From: Methylotenera_A sp044222005 | GTDB lineage: Bacteria; Pseudomonadota; Gammaproteobacteria; Burkholderiales; Methylophilaceae | Length of the DNA: 64,000 nt | Reading direction: 5' to 3' | Assembly (NCBI GenBank): GCA_044222005.1 | Contig: JBGANY010000008.1 | Location: forward strand, 35,202 to 99,201 | Shown: positions 18,612-27,520 of the stretch, piece after piece | Numbering within the stretch: the stretch's first letter is position 1 | Layout: each line of letters starts with the position of its first letter | The notes under the pieces: model-generated | The model's input: the letters and a program-made list of their open reading frames with translations, nothing else | Database searches by the model: none | What the model was told of the DNA's origin: nothing | Position numbers and translations under genes: made by a program

Positions 18612-20126
18612 TTATTCAATCGCTATTTGCGGACGATCTGCTTCTGGCCAATCCAAGTGAAAGAACTGACCACGCGGCTGATCCAGGCGCTCATAAGTAT
18701 GGGCACCAAAATAATCGCGTTGCGCCTGCAATAGATTTGCCGGCAGTACCGCACTGCGATAACCATCGTAATAAGCCAATGCTGCACTGAACCCCTGTGC
18801 TGGAATGCCATTGGTCACAGCCAGGGCAATCACTTTGCGCCAACCCGCCTGACCTTCATTCATCGCATTGGTGAAATACGGGTCAAGCATCAGGTTTTTC
18901 AAACGCGAATTCAATGCATAGGCATTGGTAATTTTTTGGAGGAACCGAGCGCGGATAATACAACCGCCACGCCAGATTTGTGCAATCTCGCCAAAGTTGA
19001 GCTTCCAGTTATACGCCACTTGCGCTTTGTCGATCAGCTGAAAACCTTGCGCATAAGCACAGATTTTTGAGCAATATAAGGCATTTCTAATCGCTTCAAT
19101 AATGGCCTTTTTGTCTGTCTCATGATGAATTACCGGGCCTTTTAGGATTTTGCTGGCTTCCACACGCTCTTCTTTTAAGCTTGAAAGCGCGCGCGCATAC
19201 ACCGCAGCTGCAATCGCATTGGCCGGTGCGCCAAGCTCCAGCGCATTCGCCGCAGTCCACTGGCCAGTACCTTTTTGACCGGCAGCATCCATGATTTTAT
19301 CTACCAGGAAGCCAGGCCCCATCGGGTCTTTTTGCTGCAGGATATCCCCTGTGATTTCGATTAGGAAACTGGATAGCTCGCCTTTATTCCATTCCTGGAA
19401 CACTTTGCCAATCTCGTTTGCAGGCATGTCGAGCAGATTCTTCATCAGCCAGTATGCTTCGCAAATCAACTGCATATCGATATATTCAATACCGTTATGC
19501 ACCATTTTCACATAATGGCCAGCGCCATCCGGGCCGATGTATTCGGCACATGAAAAACCACCTTCCACCGGCTTGCCGGGCTTGCCGCCTTCTAATGGCT
19601 CACCCGTTACATTGTCCACTTTGGCGGCAATATCACGCCAGATCGGCTCCAGTGAAGACCATGCCTTGCGCGTACCGGACGGCATTAGACTTGGACCAAA
19701 ACGCGCGCCAGTTTCACCGCCAGAAACGCCGGAGCCAATAAAATCAATGCCCTTCACAGCCAGTTCTTTTTCACGGCGGATCGTATCCGTCCACAATGAG
19801 TTACCACCATCAACAATAATATCGCCTTGCTCTAAAAACGGCAGCAGTGCGTTAATCGTCACGTCCGTCGCGCTACCGGCCTTTACCAGCAACACAATCT
19901 TACGCGGGCGTTTAATGCTCAACACGAAAGAGGCCAGATCGGTATGTCCCACCACACGTTCGTGTGAAGGCTCGTTCTTTTTGCACTCTTCGATAAAGTT
20001 GAGGGTTTTTTTCGGATCGCGGTTATAAACCGCAATGGTGTAGCCGTGATCGGCAATATTCAGGGCTAAATTCTGCCCCATCACAGCCAGGCCAACCAGG
20101 CCAATATCTGCATTTTTTATGGTCAT
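18612..20126 (-). CDS. gnd: 6-phosphogluconate dehydrogenase, decarboxylating
   Basis: 504 residues, the long dimeric class. It converts 6-phosphogluconate to ribulose 5-phosphate and CO2, making NAD(P)H; in RuMP-cycle methylotrophs this serves the dissimilatory hexulose phosphate cycle. The N-terminal Rossmann motif is GLAVMGQNLALNIADHG. YNRDPKKT follows strand 2, where the NADP-preferring class has NRT. Catalytic-region signatures are SGVSGGETGARFGPSLMPSG near 128-147 and VKMVHNGIEY near 207 (catalytic Lys and Asn). Monocistronic, with its own terminator. Confidence 0.96.
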   Translation of the reverse strand: MTIKNADIGLVGLAVMGQNLALNIADHGYTIAVYNRDPKKTLNFIEECKKNEPSHERVVGHTDLASFVLSIKRPRKIVLLVKAGSATDVTINALLPFLEQGDIIVDGGNSLWTDTIRREKELAVKGIDFIGSGVSGGETGARFGPSLMPSGTRKAWSSLEPIWRDIAAKVDNVTGEPLEGGKPGKPVEGGFSCAEYIGPDGAGHYVKMVHNGIEYIDMQLICEAYWLMKNLLDMPANEIGKVFQEWNKGELSSFLIEITGDILQQKDPMGPGFLVDKIMDAAGQKGTGQWTAANALELGAPANAIAAAVYARALSSLKEERVEASKILKGPVIHHETDKKAIIEAIRNALYCSKICAYAQGFQLIDKAQVAYNWKLNFGEIAQIWRGGCIIRARFLQKITNAYALNSRLKNLMLDPYFTNAMNEGQAGWRKVIALAVTNGIPAQGFSAALAYYDGYRSAVLPANLLQAQRDYFGAHTYERLDQPRGQFFHLDWPEADRPQIAIE

Positions 20127-20274
20127 AAAATTCTCTTTAAATGGGTAATGTACTATATTACTGTTTTGATTCGCGCCTCAAATATACGATAAGGCTAATA
20201 AACACGGCTTAATTTACAAACCAGGTGCAAGGTCATTTTTTTAGCAAGCGTAAGTATAAATCTATCCTGAAAAT

Positions 20275-21009
20275 CTATAAAGTTCTGCAAAACATCTGCA
20301 AGACTAATTGATAGCACATCGTTGCCAACTCAGAATCATAACGCTGGTCCTCATCGCGCATAAAAGCATGCTGGGCATTAAATTCATGCCAGGTAAAATT
20401 CAAATTGGCCTCGGTTAACTTCTGATATACCAGCATGCGTCCGGCTGTAGGAACATGATTATCCTGTTTACCCCAAATCATCATCAACTCGCCCTTAATA
20501 TCAGCCAGCCTGTCCATGCTGTGTTGATTGGGCTTGTTTGGGATATTATTGTTGTGCAGATCTGTTGCGTAGAAACATGCTGTTGCCTTTATTTCCGGCT
20601 GCAAAGCAGCCCGAAAAGCCAGATGGCCGCCAATGCAAAAACCCATCGCGCCAACGTGGCCGTTATACCAGCTTTGTTTGCCTAAATATTCAATCATTGC
20701 GCGGTTATCAGCATCGTAGCCTTGCACGTCTTTCGCTGCTTTATCTGCATTACCTTTATCACGGCCTGCATCATCGTAGCCAAGCACAGTACCGATGGGG
20801 TTTAATTCATGGAACACCTCTGGCACCAGCACGGCATAACCCTTACCCGCCATCAAGCGTGCCGCGCGTTCTATTGGGCCTGTTTGCTGGAAAATTTCGG
20901 AATAAAACAATATGGCAGGATAAGCTTTATCACCAATCGGGCGATGCACATAGGTGCGCATTACTCCCGTTGGCGTTGGCAAATCAACAAAATGCGATTG
21001 GGTTAGCAT
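20275..21009 (-). CDS. Dienelactone hydrolase family protein
   Basis: 244 residues of alpha/beta hydrolase. The family nucleophile is cysteine, seen in GAMGFCIGGHLAFRAA near residue 123; the later Asp and His are in MIWGKQDNHVPTAG and FNAQHAFMRDE. Dienelactone hydrolases open lactone rings, but many family members have other ester substrates and nothing nearby points to aromatic degradation. No signal peptide, so cytoplasmic. Start chosen at the ATG 21009 behind TTGGAGTAA. Confidence 0.88.
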   Translation of the reverse strand: MLTQSHFVDLPTPTGVMRTYVHRPIGDKAYPAILFYSEIFQQTGPIERAARLMAGKGYAVLVPEVFHELNPIGTVLGYDDAGRDKGNADKAAKDVQGYDADNRAMIEYLGKQSWYNGHVGAMGFCIGGHLAFRAALQPEIKATACFYATDLHNNNIPNKPNQHSMDRLADIKGELMMIWGKQDNHVPTAGRMLVYQKLTEANLNFTWHEFNAQHAFMRDEDQRYDSELATMCYQLVLQMFCRTL

Positions 21010-21173
21010 GATTTACTCCAAAATTTAACATTTCTCAAAACCTCAATTTTACCTAGCTTTAAAGCGACTTTCACGTTAAATTTTGTGTTATGTTGATATT
21101 TAGTTTGTTTTACAAAGAATTATTTACCGAATCTACTGTCATCTAATAAACAATTCGACTTGAGGTGCCACTT

Positions 21174-22193
21174 ATGCGTTTATTCACGGTTTGTATGGTA
21201 GCTTTTTTAAGTCTGGGGGGTGCCCAGAGTGCCTTGTGTGTCGAGCCGAATAATGAACTCGTTTACAAACTCAAGGCTTCTGTTGTTAAAGTACATGTTG
21301 CCACACAGGCTGGCAATCACGGGGTGGGAACCGGCGTGGTAGTCGGCAAAGATCTGGTTGCCACCAATTGCCATGTTTTGGCCAATGCGAGCGGGGTCAA
21401 AATCACCAAGTTTGGCGATAGCGCTACACCGGATGCGATAAAGGCGGACTGGAAGCACGATGTATGCATTTTGCGCTTTCAGTACCTCGAACTCAACCCC
21501 GTGGAACTGGGTGATTCCGAAAACCTGAAATACGAGCAGTCGATTTTTTCAATCGGCTTTCCGGGCGGCCCACCCAAACCACAGACCACGCAAGGAAAAA
21601 TTAAAGCTTTATATGCGCTGGACGACAGCCAGATTGTGCGCACCGACGCCTCGTTTGTGATGGGCGCGAGCGGCAGCCCGGTATTTGACCGCGATGGCAA
21701 ACTTGTTGCCATCAGCACCTTTAAAAGCCCAGGACGTAGCGCTTATTTTTACAACATCCCGGTGAAATGGGTAAAGGCCTTAATGGATGCACCAGAAACC
21801 ACATCCCTTAAATCCGATATATTGCCTTTTTGGGACGCCCCGGAACAACAACGGCCATTTTTTATGCGCGTGGTATTGCCTTATCAAAACGGTCATTGGG
21901 CGGAACTTAAAAATGTTGCGCAAGAGTGGATTGCAAAAGAGCCAGCTAACCCAGAAGCCTTTTACTATGCGGGCATTGCTGAGGAAAACCTTGGGAATCT
22001 GGACAAAGCAAATCAATATTTAAAAAAAACACTCGCTTTGCATCCACTTCACGTCGCAACCTTATTTGAACTAGGTTTAATCGCAAATCAGGCTGGAAAA
22101 GCCGATGAAGTAGAAAAAACACGTGTGGTGCTTAAAGCCATTGATAATGCGCTGGATGAAGAATTTACCGAAGCACTGAAACCCGGTAATTAA
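21174..22193 (+). CDS. Secreted trypsin-like serine protease with C-terminal TPR
   Basis: 339 residues from the ATG at 21174, with GAGG seven bases upstream; an in-frame GTG at 21165 overlaps the ribosome site. A signal peptide (FTVCMVAFLSLGGAQSALC) comes first. The protease domain shows the triad in order: His in VATNCHV near 70, Asp in WKHDVCILRF near 95, Ser in MGASGSPVFDRDGK near 165. The last 100 residues (YYAGIAEENLGNLDKANQYLKKTLALHPL) are tetratricopeptide repeats. It is probably a periplasmic DegP-like protease without a PDZ domain. The substrate is unknown. Confidence 0.85.
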   Translation: MRLFTVCMVAFLSLGGAQSALCVEPNNELVYKLKASVVKVHVATQAGNHGVGTGVVVGKDLVATNCHVLANASGVKITKFGDSATPDAIKADWKHDVCILRFQYLELNPVELGDSENLKYEQSIFSIGFPGGPPKPQTTQGKIKALYALDDSQIVRTDASFVMGASGSPVFDRDGKLVAISTFKSPGRSAYFYNIPVKWVKALMDAPETTSLKSDILPFWDAPEQQRPFFMRVVLPYQNGHWAELKNVAQEWIAKEPANPEAFYYAGIAEENLGNLDKANQYLKKTLALHPLHVATLFELGLIANQAGKADEVEKTRVVLKAIDNALDEEFTEALKPGN

Positions 22194-22208
22194 ACACTTG
22201 GTGTTTAG

Positions 22209-22427
22209 TTAATAATCGCTGCTTCTGCCAGTTGAATAACCCTGCGGGATGTCATTCTGCCACTCGCCGCAATCGTTGCAGCGATGGTCGTGCATGGTTG
22301 GACTCAAAATCAGGTTGGTACTATTACAAAACTTACAATGTGTCGGGTGGATGACAGCAGCTTTATGGTGTGTCTCGTGATGCTCGGTCGCCACTTTGCT
22401 ACTGCCTAAACCGTATTTGTTGTCCAT
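22209..22427 (-). CDS. Small zinc-ribbon protein
   Basis: 72 residues from the ATG at 22427, which follows GAAGGAG at good spacing (an upstream in-frame ATG at 22442 would include the ribosome site). Two CxxC pairs, HCKFCNS and RCNDCGEW, 18 residues apart, make a rubredoxin-like zinc ribbon. The N-terminal half is His-rich (TEHHETHHKA). Family unknown. A nucleic-acid or metal-buffering role is possible. Confidence 0.7.
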   Translation of the reverse strand: MDNKYGLGSSKVATEHHETHHKAAVIHPTHCKFCNSTNLILSPTMHDHRCNDCGEWQNDIPQGYSTGRSSDY

Positions 22428-22519
22428 AGCTAGCTCCTTCACACAAGTCTGGAATTACGCATAGCGCCAGACTGTCGTTGGTATAAAATTACTCGCTTTT
22501 CTACATTAAAACAAGTGGT

Positions 22520-23485
22520 TTATTTGGTGTGAGCTGCGCGACCCAATCTATCTAAAATTGCCAGCCATTCCGGTGCGTTTGGCGGCACTTCAACCAGCAG
22601 CAACTCAACGCCCAAGTTATCCAATGCGTGGAGCGAACTGTAGAGCTGCTCTGCGAACTGTTCGGCATTGTCTGGCAAGTTTACATAATTGCAGCCTGGC
22701 AACTCATCGCTGTTTTCGATTTCGCCAACGAGTAGGGCAGCACATTTTGGGGGGGAAGTTCTGGCAAAACTAACAAGCGCAGCGCGCGACTCAAACAACT
22801 TTATGGGCGTTTTTGGTGAATAATGCAGTACATGCTGCCCAGGAACTTTGGGCAGGTCGTTAGTTAAATGATGTTGATTTTCTAATGCAGGCTTGCCTGT
22901 CACAGCTTCAATTGTCGCCTCGCTGATCATGCCCCGCCGCAGCAAGCGCCAATTATCGCCATTTACGCCCACGATGGTTGATTCAATGCCCACCTTGCAT
23001 GCGCCGCCATCGAGTACGGCTATCTGCTCACCCAACCCGGCACTAACATGCGCCGCCGTGGTGGGGCTTAATTGCGTAAACTTATTGGCCGAAGGCGCCG
23101 CCAAAGCCAGGCCGCTTTGTTTGAGCAGTTGCAAGGCGACTGGATGGTTTGGCACGCGCAGTGCCACGGTCGGTTGATTGCCGCGTACTATCTTAGAAAC
23201 ACTTTCTTTTGCAGGCAGCACCAGCGTGAAAGGTCCCGGCCAGAATGCCTGCGCCAGTTTTTGCGCCAGCGGCGGAAATTCCGCCGCCCAATCGGCCACC
23301 TGGTCTGCATCGGCAATGTGCACGATCAAGGGATTATCCACAGGGCGCTGTTTAACAGCATAGACTTGCCGCAATGCCGCATCATTACTTGCATCTGCAG
23401 CCAAACCGTATACCGTCTCGGTAGGAATCGCTACTACCTCGCCATTCTTAAGTCTGGCAACGGCCTCATCTAAATTAACTCGCAT
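22520..23485 (-). CDS. L-threonylcarbamoyladenylate synthase, Sua5 type
   Basis: 321 residues. The N-terminal YrdC/TsaC domain (about 1-195) makes threonylcarbamoyl-AMP for the t6A modification of tRNAs that read ANN codons; signatures are AIPTETVYGLAADA, KQRPVDNPLIVHI, and FWPGPFTLVLPA. The C-terminal Sua5 domain (about 225-321) makes this the long form, not the short TsaC of E. coli. The usual SxTIV motif is seen as GIESTIVGV. Confidence 0.93.
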   Translation of the reverse strand: MRVNLDEAVARLKNGEVVAIPTETVYGLAADASNDAALRQVYAVKQRPVDNPLIVHIADADQVADWAAEFPPLAQKLAQAFWPGPFTLVLPAKESVSKIVRGNQPTVALRVPNHPVALQLLKQSGLALAAPSANKFTQLSPTTAAHVSAGLGEQIAVLDGGACKVGIESTIVGVNGDNWRLLRRGMISEATIEAVTGKPALENQHHLTNDLPKVPGQHVLHYSPKTPIKLFESRAALVSFARTSPPKCAALLVGEIENSDELPGCNYVNLPDNAEQFAEQLYSSLHALDNLGVELLLVEVPPNAPEWLAILDRLGRAAHTK

Positions 23486-23618
23486 ATAAATTAAAAATTT
23501 GCTAAAGAATGTATTTTACTACTTTAGAATGCGCGTAAGCTTATTTGTGATTTCACAATAATGTACGGGTTCAAGATGTCGCCATAGGCTAAAATAGCTG
23601 CTTTTAAAAAGGAATGAC

Positions 23619-23960
23619 ATGAGCCAAATTATTGTAGAGCATGATCCCGACCAAACACGTTTAGAAGCACTGGGCGTAAACAAATGGCCAACCTGGCAGA
23701 AAGAAGTCTCGGTATTTGACTGGACATTCCCTGAACAGGAAATCGCTTATATTTTAGAGGGCGAATGTGTCATAACTCCAAAAGATGGAACACCAGCCGG
23801 CGGCACTGCAGTAACCTTTGGTAAAGGTGATTTGGTAACTTTTCCTGCCGGCATGACCGTCAGCTGGGAAGTGAAAAAACCGCTGCACAAGCATTATCAG
23901 CTCGATGGCACATTGATTGGCCGCATTTATCGCCGCGCTAAACTGGCATTGAAATTATAA
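23619..23960 (+). CDS. Cupin-domain protein (DUF861/EutQ-like)
   Basis: 113 residues, a single small cupin barrel. Core motifs are VFDWTFPEQEIAYILEGE (cupin motif 1) and FGKGDLVTFPAGMTVSWEV (motif 2). DUF861 cupins include enzymes and sugar-acid binding proteins; the function here is unknown. AAAGGAATGAC gives the ribosome site. Confidence 0.85.
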   Translation: MSQIIVEHDPDQTRLEALGVNKWPTWQKEVSVFDWTFPEQEIAYILEGECVITPKDGTPAGGTAVTFGKGDLVTFPAGMTVSWEVKKPLHKHYQLDGTLIGRIYRRAKLALKL

Positions 23961-23981
23961 CGTCCAAAATTAAATCTTGAA

Positions 23982-24659
23982 TCACCCGGCTTTTCGAAAA
24001 GTCAGATTAATTCGACATGAACCAAAAGCCGGATGACGTCCGGCTTTAAGCGGCAATACGCCATGGTAGCGCAATCTTGATGCGCCGCCCCAAACAATCA
24101 CATCGCCATGGTTTAGCTGGATTTTGACGGTTGTATCGGCACGTTCAAACCCGCCCAGTAAAAAAGTGCCCGGCACGCCGAGCGAGACAGAAACAATCGG
24201 CTGACTAAAATCACGCTCATCTTTATCCTGATGCAAGCTCATGCGTGCGCCGGATTTATATTGGTTAATCAAGCAGGCATCCGGTACAAAATCAGCAAAG
24301 CCTGCCTCTAGCGCAGCCTGCGTTGCAAATGCCAGAAAGCTCGCGGGCATGGCTGGCCATGGCGCGCCAGTATCAGGGTCCAGCGTAGCGTAGCGATATC
24401 TTTTTCTATCCGTAACCCAACCCAGTTTTCCGCAATTGGTCATGGCCACGGACATGGAAAAGCCGCTGGGCGTGACCATGTGGCGCAAAGGGGATTGCGC
24501 AACGATGAGATTTACATCATTTAATAACAATGTCTCATTTTGGAGCACGGCTTGATTTTTTTGTATAAACTTGCGCAACAACACCGCACCTTCTGCCAGA
24601 GGCAACCGATCTTGTTCAGGCAGGTTATCAAATAAATCTGCTTTTTCCATATTTAGCAC
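23982..24659 (-). CDS. alkB: Alkylated DNA repair dioxygenase AlkB
   Basis: 225 residues. AlkB removes methyl groups from N1-methyladenine and N3-methylcytosine by Fe(II)/2-oxoglutarate-dependent oxidation. Iron ligands are His and Asp of SLHQDKDERD near 137-140 and His of RLRYHGV near 193; the 2-oxoglutarate arginines are in RINLTFRKAG at the end. The substrate-binding NQYKSGARMSLH segment is typical. It is divergent from the alkA-like glycosylase with about 50 bp between starts, an alkylation-repair pair. No ada gene is present. Confidence 0.93.
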   Translation of the reverse strand: MLNMEKADLFDNLPEQDRLPLAEGAVLLRKFIQKNQAVLQNETLLLNDVNLIVAQSPLRHMVTPSGFSMSVAMTNCGKLGWVTDRKRYRYATLDPDTGAPWPAMPASFLAFATQAALEAGFADFVPDACLINQYKSGARMSLHQDKDERDFSQPIVSVSLGVPGTFLLGGFERADTTVKIQLNHGDVIVWGGASRLRYHGVLPLKAGRHPAFGSCRINLTFRKAG

Positions 24660-24709
24660 GATGCACTAATGTGCTTACTTGTTCCATCCCTAGAGGCTAT
24701 CATTACACC

Positions 24710-25324
24710 ATGAACCCGCAATATCAACAGGCGACGGATTTTCTCTCCCAATTAGATGCAGATTGGGCTTGGCTAATTGCAACTGTCGGCGCGTGTACTT
24801 TCGACGCAGAAGCTGAGCCCGGGCTTAATCCTTACGAAGCGCTAGTCCAGGCAGTCGCTTATCAGCAACTTAACGGAAAAGCGGGCGATGCGATTTTTGC
24901 AAAATTCAAACGCCATTTCGACGGGTTTCCTGAACCTGAACAATTAATTGCAACGCCATTTGACGATTTACGTGCCTGCGGATTTTCTGGCAGAAAAATT
25001 GAAACGCTGAAAGGCATTGCAGAAGGCGCAGTCAGCAGCCTTGTGCCTACGCGCCAAGCCGCAGAGAACATGAGCGATGCAGAACTTATTGAATGCTTAG
25101 TCACCTTAAAAGGCATCGGCCGATGGACGGTGGAAATGATGCTGATGTTTACGCTAAAACGCACGGATATTCTGCCCGCAGATGATTTTGGCGTGGTGGA
25201 AGGCTACAAACGTCTTAAAAAACTGGAGGTTGCACCTAAACGCAAGGAAATCGCCGAGATTGGCAAGGCATGGAGCCCGTATCGCAGCATCGCCAGCTGG
25301 TATTTGTGGCGCGTGCCTAAATAA
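24710..25324 (+). CDS. DNA-3-methyladenine glycosylase II (AlkA-like, HhH-GPD)
   Basis: 204 residues from ATG 24710 (TAGAGG upstream); a GTG at 24671 would add 13 residues. It excises 3-methyladenine and related alkylated bases. It has the helix-hairpin-helix LVTLKGIGRWTVEMMLMF near 128-145 and the following catalytic Asp in ILPADDFGVVEGYK. It lacks the N-terminal TBP-like domain of E. coli AlkA, as do many short bacterial and yeast Mag1-type enzymes. Its partner alkB is divergent next door, suggesting shared use against methylation damage. Confidence 0.9.
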   Translation: MNPQYQQATDFLSQLDADWAWLIATVGACTFDAEAEPGLNPYEALVQAVAYQQLNGKAGDAIFAKFKRHFDGFPEPEQLIATPFDDLRACGFSGRKIETLKGIAEGAVSSLVPTRQAAENMSDAELIECLVTLKGIGRWTVEMMLMFTLKRTDILPADDFGVVEGYKRLKKLEVAPKRKEIAEIGKAWSPYRSIASWYLWRVPK

Positions 25325-25328
25325 CCTC

Positions 25329-27281
25329 TTAATTCAGAACACGCTGGATATGGCCAGAGTCAATAATGTTTTGGATACTGCGCCCCGCCGCCTTGGATTG
25401 GTACATGGCAATGTCAGCCTGCTTCAGTATTTCATCTATACTGCCACAACTGCTATGTAGCAAGGCCGTGCCAATACTTGGTGTGCTGCGGTGAACATAT
25501 CCGGCCAGATCATAAGGATGTGTAAGCGTCTGAAAAATTTTCTGGCTGAGGTACTTAACTTGATCCTTAGCTTCCGACGAACTTCTGCTTAGATCCTCTA
25601 ACATCACCACAAACTCATCACCGCCAAGACGCGCTACGGTATCGGATTCACGCAAGCAGGATTTCAGCCGGTTGGCAACTTGCTGAAGTAACAAATCACC
25701 CACATCATGGCCCATGGTATCGTTTAATGCCTTGAAGCGATCCAGATCAATGAACATTAATGCGCCGTAGTTCTTGCTGCGAGCGCTGGCGGCTAAAGCA
25801 TGATGCGCGCGATCCAGCAATAAACGGCGGTTAGGAAGCCCTGTAAGCGCATCGTAAAACGCAAGGTTTCTGATTTCATCTTCAGCCCGTTTGCGTTCTG
25901 TAATGTCAGCACGGATGGCGATATATTCACGTGGTTTTCCGTCCTCACCCATAAATGGCACGATGGTGGTATCCACCCAGTACAAATCACCGTTCTTTTT
26001 GCGATTACAGACCTCGCCATGCCAGACTTTGCCATTAGCTACGGCGCGGTACATCTCTTTGAAAAAACCTTTGGGGTGATGACCGGAATTGAGCAGGACA
26101 TGATCCCGTCCCAGCAGTTCCTCACGTGAATAACCGCTTATAGCACAGAATTTGTCATTGGCATAAGTGATGCGCCCCTGTACATCAGTGGTGGCAACAA
26201 TGGCATGCTGATCCAGCGCATACTTCTGTTGCTCCAAAGATGCCAGCGCCCGATGTGCAATCGCTCTTTCTTCAACCAAGGCCTGCTCAGTCAGCTTGCT
26301 CTCAGTGGTATCTTGCAGCGTCTCAATAACAGCGGTGACCTGTCCATCCATATCTAGAATGGGCGCAGCATCAAAAATCACATAACGGCGTTTGCCGCCA
26401 ATATCGTCAAACCAGGCTTCGGCGTGCCAGCCCGTTTCCAGCAGAGTAGATTGCCCTTGCACAGGGTAATAGCTTCCAGCCAGATCTTTTTCTGAATTCA
26501 GTACCAGATCGGCCAAGCACGGACGTGGCCTGGGGTAAAACCCGCGCCAGGCTTCGGCTTTGCCAACCATGTCTTCGGCGGCCACGCCGGTGAGCACCTC
26601 GCAGGCACGGTTCCAATGTAATACGCGATGTTGCGAATCAATCATGAAGGTAGCAACACTCTGGTTCTCGATAAATTGCTGGAACTGTTGTTTCTGTTCT
26701 ATAACCGCCAATTCTGCAGCCTTGCGCTTACTGATGTCAGTTTGGGTCCCCAGCATACGCAGCGGCTTGCCCTCTTGGTCCCGCTCCATTACTTTTCCAC
26801 GATCAAGAACCCATAAATAGCTGCCGTCTTTGCACCGCATTCTGTGCTCGGATTCGTAGGCAGGCGTTAACCCTGAAAAGTGTTTATCAATCGCTTCATA
26901 TACATGCTCCTTATCGTCCGGATGGATAAGCCTATCCCATTCGTTAGGGCTATCGTCAATTTCAATATCGGCATAACCCAGCATCTCTTTCCAGCGATGA
27001 GAAATGAATGTCCTGTTTGTCTGCGCATCACAATCCCATAACCCCTGGTTGCTGCCTTCAATCGCGAACTGCCAGCGTTCCTCGTTTTTTCTGGCTTTTT
27101 CTTGCCTGAATAAATATCTGAGCCATAGTGCGAAAATTCCTGCCAGCAATAGCGCGACGCTGAGGCCTGCAAACAAGGGCAGTTGCGCCAGGATGGCGAC
27201 AAATGCCAGGCATAGCCCGGCACCTAAGCACAGAGCTGAAGGTCTCAATGTGTTACTAGCCAATAAGTTAATGATTTGCAT
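25329..27281 (-). CDS. Diguanylate cyclase with three PAS domains
   Basis: 650 residues. The N-terminus has two close membrane helices (about 14-55). Three PAS units follow: about 70-190 (WDCDAQTNRTFISHRWKEML, with PAC TQTDISKRK), about 200-330, and about 355-470 (ITYANDKFCAISGYSREELLGRDH). The GGDEF domain spans about 480-640 with an intact active site RLGGDEFVVML and an RxxD inhibitory site RESD five residues before it, so it should make c-di-GMP with product inhibition. No EAL domain. Signals sensed by the PAS domains are unknown. Confidence 0.92.
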   Translation of the reverse strand: MQIINLLASNTLRPSALCLGAGLCLAFVAILAQLPLFAGLSVALLLAGIFALWLRYLFRQEKARKNEERWQFAIEGSNQGLWDCDAQTNRTFISHRWKEMLGYADIEIDDSPNEWDRLIHPDDKEHVYEAIDKHFSGLTPAYESEHRMRCKDGSYLWVLDRGKVMERDQEGKPLRMLGTQTDISKRKAAELAVIEQKQQFQQFIENQSVATFMIDSQHRVLHWNRACEVLTGVAAEDMVGKAEAWRGFYPRPRPCLADLVLNSEKDLAGSYYPVQGQSTLLETGWHAEAWFDDIGGKRRYVIFDAAPILDMDGQVTAVIETLQDTTESKLTEQALVEERAIAHRALASLEQQKYALDQHAIVATTDVQGRITYANDKFCAISGYSREELLGRDHVLLNSGHHPKGFFKEMYRAVANGKVWHGEVCNRKKNGDLYWVDTTIVPFMGEDGKPREYIAIRADITERKRAEDEIRNLAFYDALTGLPNRRLLLDRAHHALAASARSKNYGALMFIDLDRFKALNDTMGHDVGDLLLQQVANRLKSCLRESDTVARLGGDEFVVMLEDLSRSSSEAKDQVKYLSQKIFQTLTHPYDLAGYVHRSTPSIGTALLHSSCGSIDEILKQADIAMYQSKAAGRSIQNIIDSGHIQRVLN

Positions 27282-27520
27282 AAATCCTTATCGGCAACTA
27301 TTAAAAGAACTTGATTGCCATAAAGACGCAAAGTCATAAACTGACTAAACAACATAAAACGGGAGTTTTTAAGAGGGTTAGTGCGCCTAATCTATATCGG
27401 CAGAGTCGCACTAGGTCAACGACGACTCATCGGTATACTTTCATATACTTACTGCCTTATTCACTGCACTAACCATATGGATTATAACGCACCGTATTCT
27501 TTGCCCCATTTGATTTTATA

